NCBI RefSeq assembly: GCF_014648175.1
Contig: NZ_BMQP01000001.1
Coordinates: forward strand, 366,470-430,469
Length of the DNA stretch: 64,000 nt
DNA from: Planobispora rosea
GTDB taxonomy: Bacteria; Actinomycetota; Actinomycetes; Streptosporangiales; Streptosporangiaceae
Direction: 5' to 3'
The position numbers were made by a program, and so were the translations under genes. Each line of letters opens with the position of its first letter. Position 1 is the first letter of the stretch. Below are positions 53,333 to 62,648 of this stretch, in pieces. Below the pieces are notes generated by a model. The model was not told the DNA's origin and did not search any database. It saw only the letters and a list, made by a program, of their open reading frames with translations.

Positions 53333-55180
53333 GTGGCAGGCCGGATCAGTGACGAGGACATCGCGCTCGTGCGAGAGCGCTCACCGATCGCCGACGTGGT
53401 GGGCGAGCACATCCAGCTCCGCAACGCCGGGGGCGGCAACCTGAAAGGGCTGTGCCCCTTCCACGAGGAGAAGACCCCGTCCTTCAACGTCACCCCCGCC
53501 CGCGGCTACTGGTACTGCTTCGGCTGCACCGAGGGCGGCGACGTCATCACCTTCATCCGGAGACTGGAGCACCTGTCGTTCGGCGAGGCGGTGGAGCGGC
53601 TGGCCGGCCGCGCCGGGATCCGGCTCCGCTACGAACAGGGCGGCTACGTCCCCGGGCGGGAGCAGGGCGAGCGCAGCAGGCTGATCGAGGCGCACCGGGC
53701 CGCCGCGGAGTTCTACGCCGCCAAGCTGACCGACCCGGAGGCCGCTCCGGGGCGGAGGTTCCTGGCCGAGCGCGGGTTCGAGCGGGCCGACGCCGAGCGG
53801 TTCGGGGTGGGCTACGCGCCCGCCGAGTGGGAAGCGCTCTCCCGGCACCTCATGGCACGGGGGTTCACCGCCGCCGAGCTGATCAAGGGGGGGCTGGCCA
53901 AGGAGGGGCGCCGGGGGCCGATCGACCGCTTCCGGGGGCGGCTGATCTGGCCGATCCGCGACATCACCGGCGATGTGATCGGTTTCGGGGCGCGGAAGCT
54001 GAACGACGCCGAGGACGGGCCGAAGTACCTCAACACCCCCGAGAGCCCGCTCTACAAGAAGAGCGAGGTCCTGTACGGCGTGGACCTGGCCAAGAGGGAG
54101 ATCTCCAGACGCTCCCAGGCGGTGATCGTCGAGGGGTACACCGACGTGATGGCCTGCCACCTGGCGGGGGTGCCGACGGCGGTGGCCACCTGCGGCACCG
54201 CGTTCGGCGCCGAGCACATCAAGGTGCTGCGGCGGCTGCTGCTGGACCAGTCCGGCTCTCAGGGCGAGGTGGTCTTCACCTTCGACGGCGACGCGGCCGG
54301 GCAGAAGGCGGCGCTGCGCGCCTTCGCCGACGAGCAGAAGTTCGTCACCCAGACCTACGTGGCGGTGCAGCCCTCCGGGCTCGACCCCTGCGATCTGCGG
54401 GTCAGGCACGGCGACGCGGCGGTGCGCGATCTGATCGCGAGCAAGGAGCCGCTGTTCGCGTTCGCGATCCGCAGCGTCATCTCCCGCTACGACGTGAGCA
54501 CCAACGAGGGGCGGCTGTCGGCGCTGGACGCCGCCGCGCCGATCGTGGCCGGCATCAAGGACCGGGCGTTGCGCCAGCTGTACGCCGTCGACCTGGACCG
54601 CTGGCTCGGGTTCAACAACGAGCGGTTCGTGATGGAGCGGATCGCCGAGATCGCCGGTACGGCCGCACGCCAGGCCCAGCCCGCCGGTCCCCGGCGGGTC
54701 GCCGAGCTCGCCGACCCCGGGGTGCGCACCGAGGCCGAGGTGCTCAAGCTCGCCGTGCAGCGCCCGGCGCTGCTCGGGGCCCGGTTCGACGGCGTCGGGC
54801 CGGAGGCGTTCACGCTCCCCGAGCACGTCGCGCTCTACAAGCTGATCCTGGAAGTGGGGGGAGCCGCGGTGGCCGAGGCCGGCGGGCGCGAATGGGTGGA
54901 CCGCCTGATCGCCGCCGCGGGCGAGGACCTGCGGGGGATGGTGACCCGGTTCGCGGTCGAGGAGCTGCGCGTCGACTCCGCGGTCGAGGACCGGTACGCC
55001 GCGGGCCTGCTCGCCGCCCTGGAACTGGTCTCGGTGAACCGGGCGATCGAGCAGCTGAAGTCGCGGCTGGAGCGGACCGGCGCGGGCGAGTCGCCGGAGG
55101 AGTACAACCGCCTGTTCGCCGAGCTGTTCGAACTGGAACGGGAACGGCGCACGCTGAAGGAACGCGCGGCGGGAAGCTGA
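53333..55180 (+). CDS. dnaG: DNA primase
   Basis: 615 residues. N-terminal zinc finger CPFHEEKTPS...YCFGC (Cys41, His44, Cys62, Cys65), RNA polymerase domain with the Toprim VIVEGYTDVMACHLAGVPTA, FTFDGDAAGQKAALRAF (acidic DxD), and the helicase-binding C-terminus from about 440. It makes RNA primers for replication. GTG start at 53333; no strong SD. Downstream is the sigma gene, in the primase-sigma order of the macromolecular synthesis operon. Confidence 0.95.
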   Translation: MAGRISDEDIALVRERSPIADVVGEHIQLRNAGGGNLKGLCPFHEEKTPSFNVTPARGYWYCFGCTEGGDVITFIRRLEHLSFGEAVERLAGRAGIRLRYEQGGYVPGREQGERSRLIEAHRAAAEFYAAKLTDPEAAPGRRFLAERGFERADAERFGVGYAPAEWEALSRHLMARGFTAAELIKGGLAKEGRRGPIDRFRGRLIWPIRDITGDVIGFGARKLNDAEDGPKYLNTPESPLYKKSEVLYGVDLAKREISRRSQAVIVEGYTDVMACHLAGVPTAVATCGTAFGAEHIKVLRRLLLDQSGSQGEVVFTFDGDAAGQKAALRAFADEQKFVTQTYVAVQPSGLDPCDLRVRHGDAAVRDLIASKEPLFAFAIRSVISRYDVSTNEGRLSALDAAAPIVAGIKDRALRQLYAVDLDRWLGFNNERFVMERIAEIAGTAARQAQPAGPRRVAELADPGVRTEAEVLKLAVQRPALLGARFDGVGPEAFTLPEHVALYKLILEVGGAAVAEAGGREWVDRLIAAAGEDLRGMVTRFAVEELRVDSAVEDRYAAGLLAALELVSVNRAIEQLKSRLERTGAGESPEEYNRLFAELFELERERRTLKERAAGS

Positions 55181-55266
55181 CCACGCAATCGGCTTTAATT
55201 TCCTGAATCCCTTTCGGCCAAACCTTTATAAGATCTCGTTTTGATAATGATCCACGCCTTACCTTC

Positions 55267-55307
55267 GGTGACAAAAATAGGTCTGCCGTTTTGGGTGACA
55301 AATACAG
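55267..55307 (+). repeat. Two copies of GGTGACAAA in the sigma-gene leader
   Basis: GGTGACAAAAATAG (55267-55280) and GGTGACAAATACAG (55294-55307), period 27. They lie in an AT-rich promoter-like stretch (55195-55300) between dnaG and the sigma gene. Confidence 0.6.
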
Positions 55308-55320
55308 CAGACTGTGTCCC

Positions 55321-56469
55321 GTGGGTACATCGGTGCTGCCAAGTGGGCCGCCTTCGGTAGACCAGGTGGCCGACCTCGTCGCGAAAGGAAGGGAGCGCGG
55401 CAGTGTCACCGTCGATGACGTGGCCGCCGCTCTCGACAAATCCGAGCTGCCGTCCGACGCGCTCGAACGCGTCGTCCGGATGCTCGCCGAGAACGGAGTG
55501 GAGGTCCTCGAGCCGCAGGGTGACGACGAGACCGCCAAGTCCGAGGAGGAAGACGCCGGTAAGCGGGCGCCGACCAGTGACCTGGTCCGCATCTATCTGC
55601 GGGAGATCGGGCGCGTGCCCCTGCTCACCGCCGAGGAGGAGGTGGAACTCGCCAAGGCCATCGAGGCGGGACTGTTCGCGGAGGACAAGCTGACGAGCGT
55701 CGCCTCGCGGCTGGCCTTTCCCGAACTGGCCGAGCTGGCCTGGGAGGGGACGCGCGCGAAACAGCGGTTGATCGAAGCCAATCTCCGGCTGGTCGTCTCG
55801 ATCGCCAAGCGTTATGTGGGGCGCGGGATGTTGTTCTTGGACCTGATCCAGGAGGGCAACCTCGGCCTCATCCGGGCGGTCGAGAAATTCGACTACACCA
55901 AGGGTTACAAGTTCTCCACTTATGCCACGTGGTGGATTCGCCAGGCGATCACCCGTGCCATCGCCGACCAGGCCCGCACCATCCGTATCCCGGTGCACAT
56001 GGTGGAGACGATCAACAAGCTGGTCCGGGTCCAGCGCCAGCTCCACCAGGACCTCGGCCGCGAGCCGGCGCCCGAGGAGATCGCCCTGGAGATGGACCTG
56101 CCGATCGACCGGGTGATCGAGATCCAGCGCATCGCGCAGGAGCCGGTCTCCCTGCAATCGCCCATCGGCGAGGAGGACTCCGACCTCGGCGACTTCATCG
56201 AGGACGCCGACGCGGTCGTGCCGATGGAGGCGGCCGCCTTCATCATGCTGCAGGATCAGCTCGACGAGATCCTCGCGACGTTGTCGGAGCGGGAGCAGCG
56301 CATCATCCAGCTGCGCTTCGGCCTGGCCGACGGCCACCCCCGGACGCTGGAGGAGGTCGGCCGGGAGTTCGGCGTGACGCGTGAGCGCATCCGTCAGATC
56401 GAGTCCAAGACGCTGGCGAAGCTGCGCCACCCGACGCGGGCCCAGATGTTGCGCGACTACCTCGACTGA
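55321..56469 (+). CDS. RNA polymerase sigma factor, RpoD/HrdB-like
   Basis: 382 residues from GTG 55321. Region 1.2 [20 protein letters not shown], 2.1-2.4 [60 protein letters not shown], region 3, and 4.2 [29 protein letters not shown] are complete. Region 2.4 and 4.2 equal those of housekeeping sigma. The N-terminal region 1.1-like part ([20 protein letters not shown]) is short compared with HrdB. It lies after dnaG. Start is uncertain: TTG 55291 is in frame, and neither has an SD. Primary or close group 2. Confidence 0.88.
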   Translation: MGTSVLPSGPPSVDQVADLVAKGRERGSVTVDDVAAALDKSELPSDALERVVRMLAENGVEVLEPQGDDETAKSEEEDAGKRAPTSDLVRIYLREIGRVPLLTAEEEVELAKAIEAGLFAEDKLTSVASRLAFPELAELAWEGTRAKQRLIEANLRLVVSIAKRYVGRGMLFLDLIQEGNLGLIRAVEKFDYTKGYKFSTYATWWIRQAITRAIADQARTIRIPVHMVETINKLVRVQRQLHQDLGREPAPEEIALEMDLPIDRVIEIQRIAQEPVSLQSPIGEEDSDLGDFIEDADAVVPMEAAAFIMLQDQLDEILATLSEREQRIIQLRFGLADGHPRTLEEVGREFGVTRERIRQIESKTLAKLRHPTRAQMLRDYLD

Positions 56470-56537
56470 GGCCGGGCGCCCGGCTGAGACCGGGCGCTCC
56501 GCCGGGACCGGGCGCTCGACCGAGACCCGGCACGGAC

Positions 56538-56576
56538 CATGCCGATGGCCCGGGATTCCCCCGGGCCATCGGCATG
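56538..56576 (+). terminator. Terminator after the sigma gene
   Basis: CATGCCGATGGCCCGGG (56538-56554) pairs perfectly with CCCGGGCCATCGGCATG (56560-56576), 17-bp stem, five-base loop. Confidence 0.85.
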
Positions 56577-56651
56577 GGACGGCCCCGACTCCGGCCCCGG
56601 CTCCGGCTCCGGAGAACCCTGGTGGAAATCCTGAGGTTAGGGAAAACTCAT

Positions 56652-56670
56652 TTAGGGATGCCTAACCGAA
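56652..56670. promoter_or_regulatory. DtxR/IdeR-type iron box before efeO
   Basis: TTAGGGATGCCTAACCGAA matches the TTAGGTTAGGCTAACCTAA box at 14 of 19 positions, with perfect TTAGG/CCTAA arms. It ends 16 bases before the efeO ATG. A further TTAGG half-site is at 56637. Confidence 0.75.
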
Positions 56671-56686
56671 TAAACAGGAGTTCCCC

Positions 56687-57871
56687 ATGCGCCCCGCTCT
56701 CCGTTCTGGAGCCGCCTTCGGCCTTCTCGCCCTCGCCCTCACCGCGTGCGGTTCGGGCGACGACGGCGCCGACGGCGGCTCGTCCAGCGGCAGCGGCAGC
56801 GCCGCCGTCGCGTCGCAGCCCGCTCCGACCGGGAAGGTCGTCGAGACCGTGGACGTCGCGGCCACCGACACCACCTGCGTCCCGGCCGAGACCGCGCTGC
56901 CCGCGGGCGTGATCAGCTTCAAGCTCACGAACAACGGCAAGGAGCCCACCTGGCTCTACGTCTTCCGCGCCGACAGGACCGTGGTCAGCGAGCGGGCCAA
57001 CATCGCTCCCGGCGCCACCGCCGACCTGGTCGTCGAGCTCCCCGCGGGCGCCTACCATGTCGCCTGCAAGCCCAACCACGAGGGCGACGGCATCCGCCAG
57101 GACATCACGGTCTCCGGTGAGCTGGCCGCCGAGGCGGACCCGCGCGTCACCCGCGCCGTCGACGACTACCGCGCCTACATCGACGAGCAGGTCGACGACA
57201 GCATCGCCAAGACCGAGGACTTCGTCGCCGCCGTCAAGAAGGGCGACGTGAAGAAGGCCAAGGACCTCTACGCTCCCAGCCGTGTCGGCTGGGAGCGGAT
57301 CGAGCCGGTGGCCGAGGCCTTCGGCGACGTCGACCCCAAGGTCGACCTGCGCGAGGCCGACCTGGAGGAGGGCGCCGAGTGGACCGGCTGGCACCGCCTG
57401 GAGAAGGCGCTGTGGAAGGAGCCGGGGACCCTCAAGAAGGAGGCCAAGTACGGCGACCGGCTCCTCGAGGACCTCGACGCGCTCAAGAAGAAGCTGCCCA
57501 CCGCCGAGATCACCGCGAGCTCCATGGCCAACGGCGCCAAGGAGCTCCTCGACGAGGTGGCGACCGGCAAGGTGACCGGTGAGGAGGAGGCCTTCTCCCA
57601 CACCGACCTGTGGGACTTCAAGGCCAACGTGGACGGCGCGCAGAAGGTCTACCAGCTCCTCACCCCGATCGTGATGGAGAAGAACCCCGCGCTGGTCACC
57701 ACCCTGGACACCGAGTTCGCCGAGCTGAACACCCTGCTGGGCAAGTACGCCGAGGGCGACGGCTTCGTCGCCTACACGGAGCTGTCGCCGGAGCAGGTCA
57801 AGGAGCTCGCCGACGCGGTCAACGCGCTGGCCGAGCCGCTGTCCGGCCTGGCCGCGGTCGTCGCGGGCTGA
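56687..57871 (+). CDS. efeO: Iron-uptake lipoprotein EfeO
   Basis: 394 residues. Lipobox LTAC, Cys21. An N-terminal cupredoxin-like domain (KVVETVDVAATDTTCVPAET, FKLTNNGKEPTWLYVF, ELPAGAYHVACKPNHEGDGI) is followed by the M75 peptidase-like helical domain: ADLEEGAEWTGWHRLEKALW (HxxE-type metal site), TAEITASSMANGAKELLDEV, EEAFSHTDLWDFKANVDGAQ. EfeO binds ferrous or ferric iron outside the cell. ATG with AGGAG at 56676-56680. Forms an operon with efeB. Confidence 0.93.
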   Translation: MRPALRSGAAFGLLALALTACGSGDDGADGGSSSGSGSAAVASQPAPTGKVVETVDVAATDTTCVPAETALPAGVISFKLTNNGKEPTWLYVFRADRTVVSERANIAPGATADLVVELPAGAYHVACKPNHEGDGIRQDITVSGELAAEADPRVTRAVDDYRAYIDEQVDDSIAKTEDFVAAVKKGDVKKAKDLYAPSRVGWERIEPVAEAFGDVDPKVDLREADLEEGAEWTGWHRLEKALWKEPGTLKKEAKYGDRLLEDLDALKKKLPTAEITASSMANGAKELLDEVATGKVTGEEEAFSHTDLWDFKANVDGAQKVYQLLTPIVMEKNPALVTTLDTEFAELNTLLGKYAEGDGFVAYTELSPEQVKELADAVNALAEPLSGLAAVVAG

Positions 57872-57965
57872 CCCGCGTCGCGGACCCGGCCGGGATCTCC
57901 ACGGGGACCCCGGAGGGTTCGACGGGTTCGGTGGGTCCGCGGGAGAGAGGAACGAGGAGGGGCAC

Positions 57966-59174
57966 ATGGCCGATTTCAGCCGTCGCGGCGTCCTGGCCGG
58001 TGCGGGACTGGCGGTGGGCGCCGGGGCCGCCGCCGGGGCAGGTCTGATGCGGCTCACCGAGACCGAGACCGAGACCGTCCGCGCGGCCGCCCCGGGCGGC
58101 CCGATCCCGTTCCACGGCCCGCACCAGGCGGGGATCGCCACCCCCGTCCAGGACCGGCTGCACTTCGCCGCCTTCGACCTCGGCACCGACGCGCCGGCGG
58201 AGGCAGCCGAGCTGCTGCGCAGGTGGACGGCGGCGGCCGTGCGGATGACCGCGGGGCAGGAGGTCGGCGGCGGGGCGACCGGGGCGGAGCTGGCCCCGCC
58301 GGACGACACCGGCGAGGCCCTCGAACTGCCCGCCTCGCGGCTCACCCTGACGGTCGGCTTCGGTCCGTCCTTCTTCGAGAAGCTGAGGCTGCCCGCGCCC
58401 GACCGGCTGAGAGAACTGCCGCGCTTCCCGGCCGACAAGCTCGATCCGGCCCGCAGCGGCGGCGACATCTGCGTGCAGGCGTGCGCCGACGACCCGCAGG
58501 TCGCCGTGCACGCCGTACGGAACCTGGCGCGGATCGCCTTCGGCACGGCCTCGGTGCGCTGGTCGCAGCTCGGGTTCGGCAAGACGTCCTCGACCACGCC
58601 GCAGGCGCAGACCCCGCGCAACCTGATGGGCTTCAAGGACGGCACCCGCAACATCGCCGGGACCGACCGGGCCGCGCTGGACGCCCACGTCTGGGTGGGC
58701 CGGGAGGGGCCCGAGTGGCTGCGCGGCGGGTCCTACCTGGTGGCCCGGCGGATCCGGATGCACATCGAGACGTGGGACCGTACCTCCCTGAAGGAGCAGG
58801 AGGACATCTTCGGCCGGACCAAGCGGGAGGGCGCGCCGTACGGCGCCGCCCGCGAGCACGACCCGGTCCGGCTGGACCGGCTCCCCGCCGACGCCCACGT
58901 CCGGCTGGCCCACCCCGACTCGCTGGGCGGGGCGACGATCCTGCGGCGGGGCTACTCCTTCACCGACGGCAGCGACGGCCTGGGACGGCTGGACGCGGGC
59001 CTGTTCTTCCTGGCCTACCAGCGCGATCCCGAGAAGGGCTTCATCCCCATCCAGCGGGCGCTGGCCGCCCGGGACCCCCTCAACGAGTACATCCAGCACG
59101 TCGGATCGGGCATCTGGGCCTGTCCCGGCGGAGTGCCGGCGGGATCCTTCTGGGGCGAGGCACTGTTTTCTTAG
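57966..59174 (+). CDS. efeB: Dye-decolourising peroxidase EfeB (Tat-exported)
   Basis: 402 residues. Tat-like signal (FSRRGVLAGAGLAVGAGAAA), then DyP fold: QAGIATPVQDRLHFAAFDLG, LTVGFGPSFFEKL, GGDICVQACADDPQVAVHAV, NLMGFKDGTRN (GxxDG with catalytic Asp), and the C-terminal heme His region RRGYSFTDGSDGLGRLDAGL, FLAYQRDPEKGFIPIQRAL. It oxidises or extracts iron from heme using peroxide. GAGGAGG 57953-57959. Coupled with efeO 94 bases upstream. No EfeU permease follows. Confidence 0.93.
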   Translation: MADFSRRGVLAGAGLAVGAGAAAGAGLMRLTETETETVRAAAPGGPIPFHGPHQAGIATPVQDRLHFAAFDLGTDAPAEAAELLRRWTAAAVRMTAGQEVGGGATGAELAPPDDTGEALELPASRLTLTVGFGPSFFEKLRLPAPDRLRELPRFPADKLDPARSGGDICVQACADDPQVAVHAVRNLARIAFGTASVRWSQLGFGKTSSTTPQAQTPRNLMGFKDGTRNIAGTDRAALDAHVWVGREGPEWLRGGSYLVARRIRMHIETWDRTSLKEQEDIFGRTKREGAPYGAAREHDPVRLDRLPADAHVRLAHPDSLGGATILRRGYSFTDGSDGLGRLDAGLFFLAYQRDPEKGFIPIQRALAARDPLNEYIQHVGSGIWACPGGVPAGSFWGEALFS

Positions 59175-59198
59175 CCGATAACGGCGCAGACTGGACGG

Positions 59199-60512
59199 AT
59201 GGAGGCGCGGCCGGCCGTAGACGACGCCGCGCTCGGGCGCGAGGCGTGGTCCGTGCTCGACGCGAACCGGACGGGGTCCGCCACCGTGCCCGCGCCCGGC
59301 CTCTATCCGCACCAGTGGAGCTGGGACTCGACCTTCGTGTCGATCGGGGTGGCCCGCTGGGACACCCGCAGGGCCGCCGCCGAGCTGCTCAGCCTGCTGT
59401 CCGGGCAGTGGCGCAACGGTATGGTGCCGCACATCGTCTTCCACCCCGCCCACGCCGAGGCGTACTTCCCCGGCCCGTCCGTCTGGCGCTCCCACGACCA
59501 CCCGGCGGCCCCCGGGGACGTCCTCACCTCCGGACTGACCCAACCGCCCATGCACGCCCTGGCCCTGTGGCAGGTGTGGCGGTACGCGGTGAACCGGGAC
59601 GAGGCCGCCGCCCTCGTCCGGCGGATCTACCCGATGCTCGCCGCCCAGCACGGCTACCTCGCCGTGACCAGGGACCTGGGCGGGGCCGGCCTGGCCGCGA
59701 TCGTGCACCCGTGGGAGTCCGGGATGGACGACAGCCCCGCCTGGGACGAGCCGCTGGAGGCGCTGCCCGCCGTCCGCTACGCCTACCGGCGCGAGGAACT
59801 CCCCGAACGCCACCCCGACAGCCACCACGACCGCTACGTGTGGCTGGCGCTGCGTTACCGCGACTCCGGCTACGACGGGTCGTATCTGCGCCTGGATCAC
59901 CCGTTCGCGGTCGAGGACCCGCTGTTCAACGGGATCTGGCTGGCCTCCTGTCACGCGCTGGCCGAGCTGGCCCCGGCGGCCGGGGCCGACCCCCGGCCGC
60001 ACGAGGAGGCCGCCGCGCGCATCCGCGAGGCGCTGCTGGACCGCCTCTGGGCCGACGGCCTCTTCCACGCCCGGGACCTGCGCGGCGACCGGCTGATCCC
60101 GGTCCGCACGATCGGCGGGTTCGGGCCGCTGCTCGATCCCGGCCTGCCCGGCGACCGGGTGAACGGGCTGCTGGACACGCTGGAGTCGCCCCGCTTCATG
60201 GGCGCGGCCGGGTACCCGGTGCCCAGCTGTGAGATCCGGGCGCCCCAGTTCGACCGATCCCGGTACTGGCGGGGGCCGTCGTGGGTGAACACCAACTGGC
60301 TGCTGCGCCGGGCGGCCGCCGTACACGGCCGGCCGGACCTTGTGCGGCAACTCGGCACGGCCACCCTCCGCCTGGTACGGCAGGCGGGGTTCCGCGAGTG
60401 CTTCGACCCCTTCGACGGCAGCGGCCGGGGCGGCCGGGACTTCTCCTGGTCGGCGGCGCTCACCCTCGACCTGCTCGCGGACGCCGAGGCGGCGGAGGCG
60501 GCGGAGGCGTGA
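59199..60512 (+). CDS. GH63-like alpha-glycosidase (mannosylglycerate-hydrolase type)
   Basis: 437 residues, an (alpha/alpha)6 barrel. YPHQWSWDSTFVSIGVARWD, NGMVPHIVFHPAHAEAYFP, GLTQPPMHALALWQVWRYAV, HPWESGMDDSPAWDEPLEAL with likely catalytic Asp/Glu, EIRAPQFDRSRYWRGPSWVN TNWLL are GH63/MGH hallmarks. Such enzymes cleave mannosylglycerate or glucosylglycerate, osmolytes of actinomycetes. No signal peptide, so cytoplasmic. ATG close after efeB, so may be co-transcribed though unrelated. Confidence 0.82.
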   Translation: MEARPAVDDAALGREAWSVLDANRTGSATVPAPGLYPHQWSWDSTFVSIGVARWDTRRAAAELLSLLSGQWRNGMVPHIVFHPAHAEAYFPGPSVWRSHDHPAAPGDVLTSGLTQPPMHALALWQVWRYAVNRDEAAALVRRIYPMLAAQHGYLAVTRDLGGAGLAAIVHPWESGMDDSPAWDEPLEALPAVRYAYRREELPERHPDSHHDRYVWLALRYRDSGYDGSYLRLDHPFAVEDPLFNGIWLASCHALAELAPAAGADPRPHEEAAARIREALLDRLWADGLFHARDLRGDRLIPVRTIGGFGPLLDPGLPGDRVNGLLDTLESPRFMGAAGYPVPSCEIRAPQFDRSRYWRGPSWVNTNWLLRRAAAVHGRPDLVRQLGTATLRLVRQAGFRECFDPFDGSGRGGRDFSWSAALTLDLLADAEAAEAAEA

Positions 60513-60535
60513 GCGGGCTTGAGTAGCGTGGAGGG

Positions 60536-60997
60536 ATGAAGCTCTTCAACCGCACGCCCGCCGAGGTCCGGGCGGCCGTCGACCCGGCCGACCGGGTGCT
60601 GACCTACGCCCGGGGGCCGGACGGCTACGTGATCGCCACCGACCACGCGCTCTATCTCGGCGGGACCAGGCTGCCGTGGTTCCAGGTGGACCGCGGCGTG
60701 TGGGACGAGGAGGGGCTGACGGTCGTGACCACGGCCGGGCTGACGCATCGGGCTCTGCTGCCCGAGCCGGGGCGGGTGCCGGAGGCCGTACGGGAGAGGG
60801 TGACCGCCTCGATCCTGGTCAGCCAGTATGTGCCGCTGGACGTGCGCGGCGGGGTGCGACTGGTGGCCCGGCGGGCGGAGGACGACCGGACCGTGTGGGA
60901 GTTCGTCTTCGACGAGGGACTCGACTCCACCGATCCCGGCCTGCGGGCGCTGGCGGAGCAGGCGCTGGAGGGAGTCCGGCGGAGTTTCGGCGTCTGA
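60536..60997 (+). CDS. Conserved hypothetical protein, 153 residues
   Basis: Soluble, opens MKLFNRTPAEVRAAVDPADR, then GYVIATDHALYLGGTRLPWF, VWDEEGLTVVTTAGLTHRAL, VTASILVSQYVPLDVRGGVR, DRTVWEFVFDEGLDSTDPGL. The beta-rich middle resembles a PH-like fold. It occurs widely in actinobacteria with no known function. ATG start 24 bases after the glycosidase gene. Confidence 0.72.
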   Translation: MKLFNRTPAEVRAAVDPADRVLTYARGPDGYVIATDHALYLGGTRLPWFQVDRGVWDEEGLTVVTTAGLTHRALLPEPGRVPEAVRERVTASILVSQYVPLDVRGGVRLVARRAEDDRTVWEFVFDEGLDSTDPGLRALAEQALEGVRRSFGV

Positions 60998-61092
60998 GGG
61001 CTCCGGTGCCCGAGTGCTCCGGCGTGGAGGGATCCGGTGACTGAGCGCTCCGGTGCGTGGGAGTGCCGGCGTCCGGGAGGCCCCGACGGCAT

Positions 61093-61137
61093 GGAAGGGC
61101 GGCCCCGCCCGGCGTCAGCGGGCGGGGCCGCCCTTCC
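61093..61137. terminator. Bidirectional terminator
   Basis: GGAAGGGCGGCCCCGCCC (61093-61110) with GGGCGGGGCCGCCCTTCC (61120-61137), perfect 18-bp stem between convergent genes. Confidence 0.88.
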
Positions 61138-61188
61138 AGCGGTGTTCTCCCCGGTGGGGCGGAGGTGTCGTCGCCCCGGGGCGTCACC

Positions 61189-61464
61189 TCAGTAGGGTGA
61201 GGCCGTCTTCACCTCGTCCGGCCAGCCGGTGCCGGTCTCGTCGTGCGACCCGTGGGAGCCGGGCAGGTGGCTGGCCACCTGCTCCTTGGCCATCGTGGTC
61301 ACCCGGGAGACCTGCGCGCCGACCAGCCCGGCGGCCTCCTGCACGGACGGGTTGTCGGTCACCCGCTGGGCCATCCGCTTGATCTGCTCGTAGCGCTCCC
61401 GGCCGGCTCGGGTCCCCATGACGTACCCCACCGCCAGGCCCGCGCAGAACATTACTCGGTACAT
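61189..61464 (-). CDS. Small YtxH-like membrane-associated protein
   Basis: 91 residues. MYRVMFCAGLAVGYVMGTRA is a short hydrophobic anchor, then GRERYEQIKRMAQRVTDNPS and VQEAAGLVGAQVSRVTTMAK, an amphipathic helix region seen in actinobacterial YtxH-like proteins. ATG at 61464 has GGAGG five bases before. Last host-type gene before the tRNA gene. Function unknown. Confidence 0.78.
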   Translation of the reverse strand: MYRVMFCAGLAVGYVMGTRAGRERYEQIKRMAQRVTDNPSVQEAAGLVGAQVSRVTTMAKEQVASHLPGSHGSHDETGTGWPDEVKTASPY

Positions 61465-61653
61465 CTCTACCTCCACAGGCGTGCTCAAGCCGGACCCTAC
61501 CCACGGATCGCGCTTCCTCTCCGCCCTCTCCCAGGTCTTCGGCTCGGACCTACCCCGGAGGTTCCGATGCGACACGGACTCCCGGAGTGCGCTAATCTAT
61601 TCATGCGCCGCAGGGAGCGGGGAGAAATCCCCGGTCAGGCGGGGCGCGCACGA

Positions 61654-61726
61654 TCCCGCGTAGCTCAATCGGCAGAGCAGCCGGCTGTTAACCGGCAGGT
61701 TATAGGTTCGAGTCCTATCGCGGGAG
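61654..61726 (+). tRNA. tRNA-Asn (GTT)
   Basis: 73-nt cloverleaf: acceptor TCCCGCG/CGCGGGA, D-arm, anticodon stem GCCGG/CCGGC with loop CTGTTAA (GTT at 61687-61689), T-arm ATAGG-TTCGAGT-CCTAT, discriminator G. No CCA is encoded. Serves as likely attachment site of the element to its right. Confidence 0.95.
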
Positions 61727-61751
61727 CTTGGCAAAGCTTGGGAACATAAAG

Positions 61752-61790
61752 CTCAGGCCCTCTACCTCGACCGAAGGTAGGGGGCCTGAG
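61752..61790. terminator. Terminator between tRNA and integrase fragment
   Basis: CTCAGGCCCTCTACC (61752-61766) pairs with GGTAGGGGGCCTGAG (61776-61790), 15-bp stem with one mismatch, followed by TCGTT. Confidence 0.75.
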
Positions 61791-61817
61791 TCGTTCCGGG
61801 AGCCACCAGGGGAGCCA

Positions 61818-62210
61818 CTACCCGGTTTGATCACCGTTGCCGAAGACGGCGTCCATCGTCTCGGCTCCATGGACGATGACCGGCCTGATCTGGTGCCGGT
61901 AGACGGTCTGCGTGGTGCTGGGGGTCGAGTGGCCGACGAGATCGGCGATGCGTTCCACCGAGACATCCCCGTCGCTCAGGATCGACACGAACGAGTGCCG
62001 TAGCTCACGCACCTTCCAGCGGTCTCCGATGCCCGCCTTCTTCGTGATGACGCGCAGACCGCGCATGGGATCGGGCATGCTTCCGTCCTCGCGGGTGAAG
62101 ACAAGACCTTCATCCCGCCACGCCTCACCAGCGGCCAGGCGTTGCGCGTTCTGACGGGTCCGGTGCCGCTTGAGCTCTTCGACCATAAAGCGGCCCTGAC
62201 CGGGCCGCAC
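61818..62210 (-). pseudogene. Tyrosine integrase, C-terminal fragment
   Basis: 130 residues of a tyrosine recombinase catalytic domain (normal integrases are about 380-450 residues). Visible are WKVRELRHSFVSILSDGDVS (the HxxR-like box), RIADLVGHSTPSTTQTVYRH (LxGH and the nucleophile Tyr). The first catalytic Arg and the DNA-binding N-terminus are missing. The fragment starts with MRPGQGRFMVEELKRHRTRQ, already inside the domain. It lies directly beyond tRNA-Asn with its C-terminus toward the tRNA, typical of AICE or phage integrases. Remains of an integrative element. Confidence 0.85.
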
Positions 62211-62648
62211 GCGCCGCCGACTCGGCGCGGGCCGGGCTCCCGCTCGGGCTCACGGCCCGACCCGCCAAACGCCGGTCGGCTGGCGCGGACGAGGGACAGG
62301 GCCGCCAAGTTTGAGGCGCACTGCTCGGGTCACGGGGTCGCGCCCGCTAGGCGCATGCGGACGTAGGCCCCGGCGGGCGTCACGGCATGCCTCCGGCGGG
62401 GGTCTCCGGCTCCGGGCATGGCACGCGATCTTGCTCACCGTAGGTGACTGAGCTGGAAAGGGGCCTGCCCGCCTGCCGTCGCCCCAGGACAAGCCCTAGC
62501 AGACCAGCCGCGGGGCCGCCCACACTCCATCACGAACCTGTCACCGGGCGCGCGGCCGGGGCGGCTCCGAGGCTGGCCCGCTACCTGTCCGGGTGGGACG
62601 ACGGCAGACGGGCAGGCCAAGCGGCGAGGGTAGCAAGATGAATGTCTC
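62211..62648. other. Non-coding debris region
   Basis: 438 bases with no gene I can support. Short frames on both strands lack family character. GC is high and host-like up to about 62630, then drops sharply. It separates the integrase fragment from the membrane-protein gene and is probably left from deletions in the element. Confidence 0.5.
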
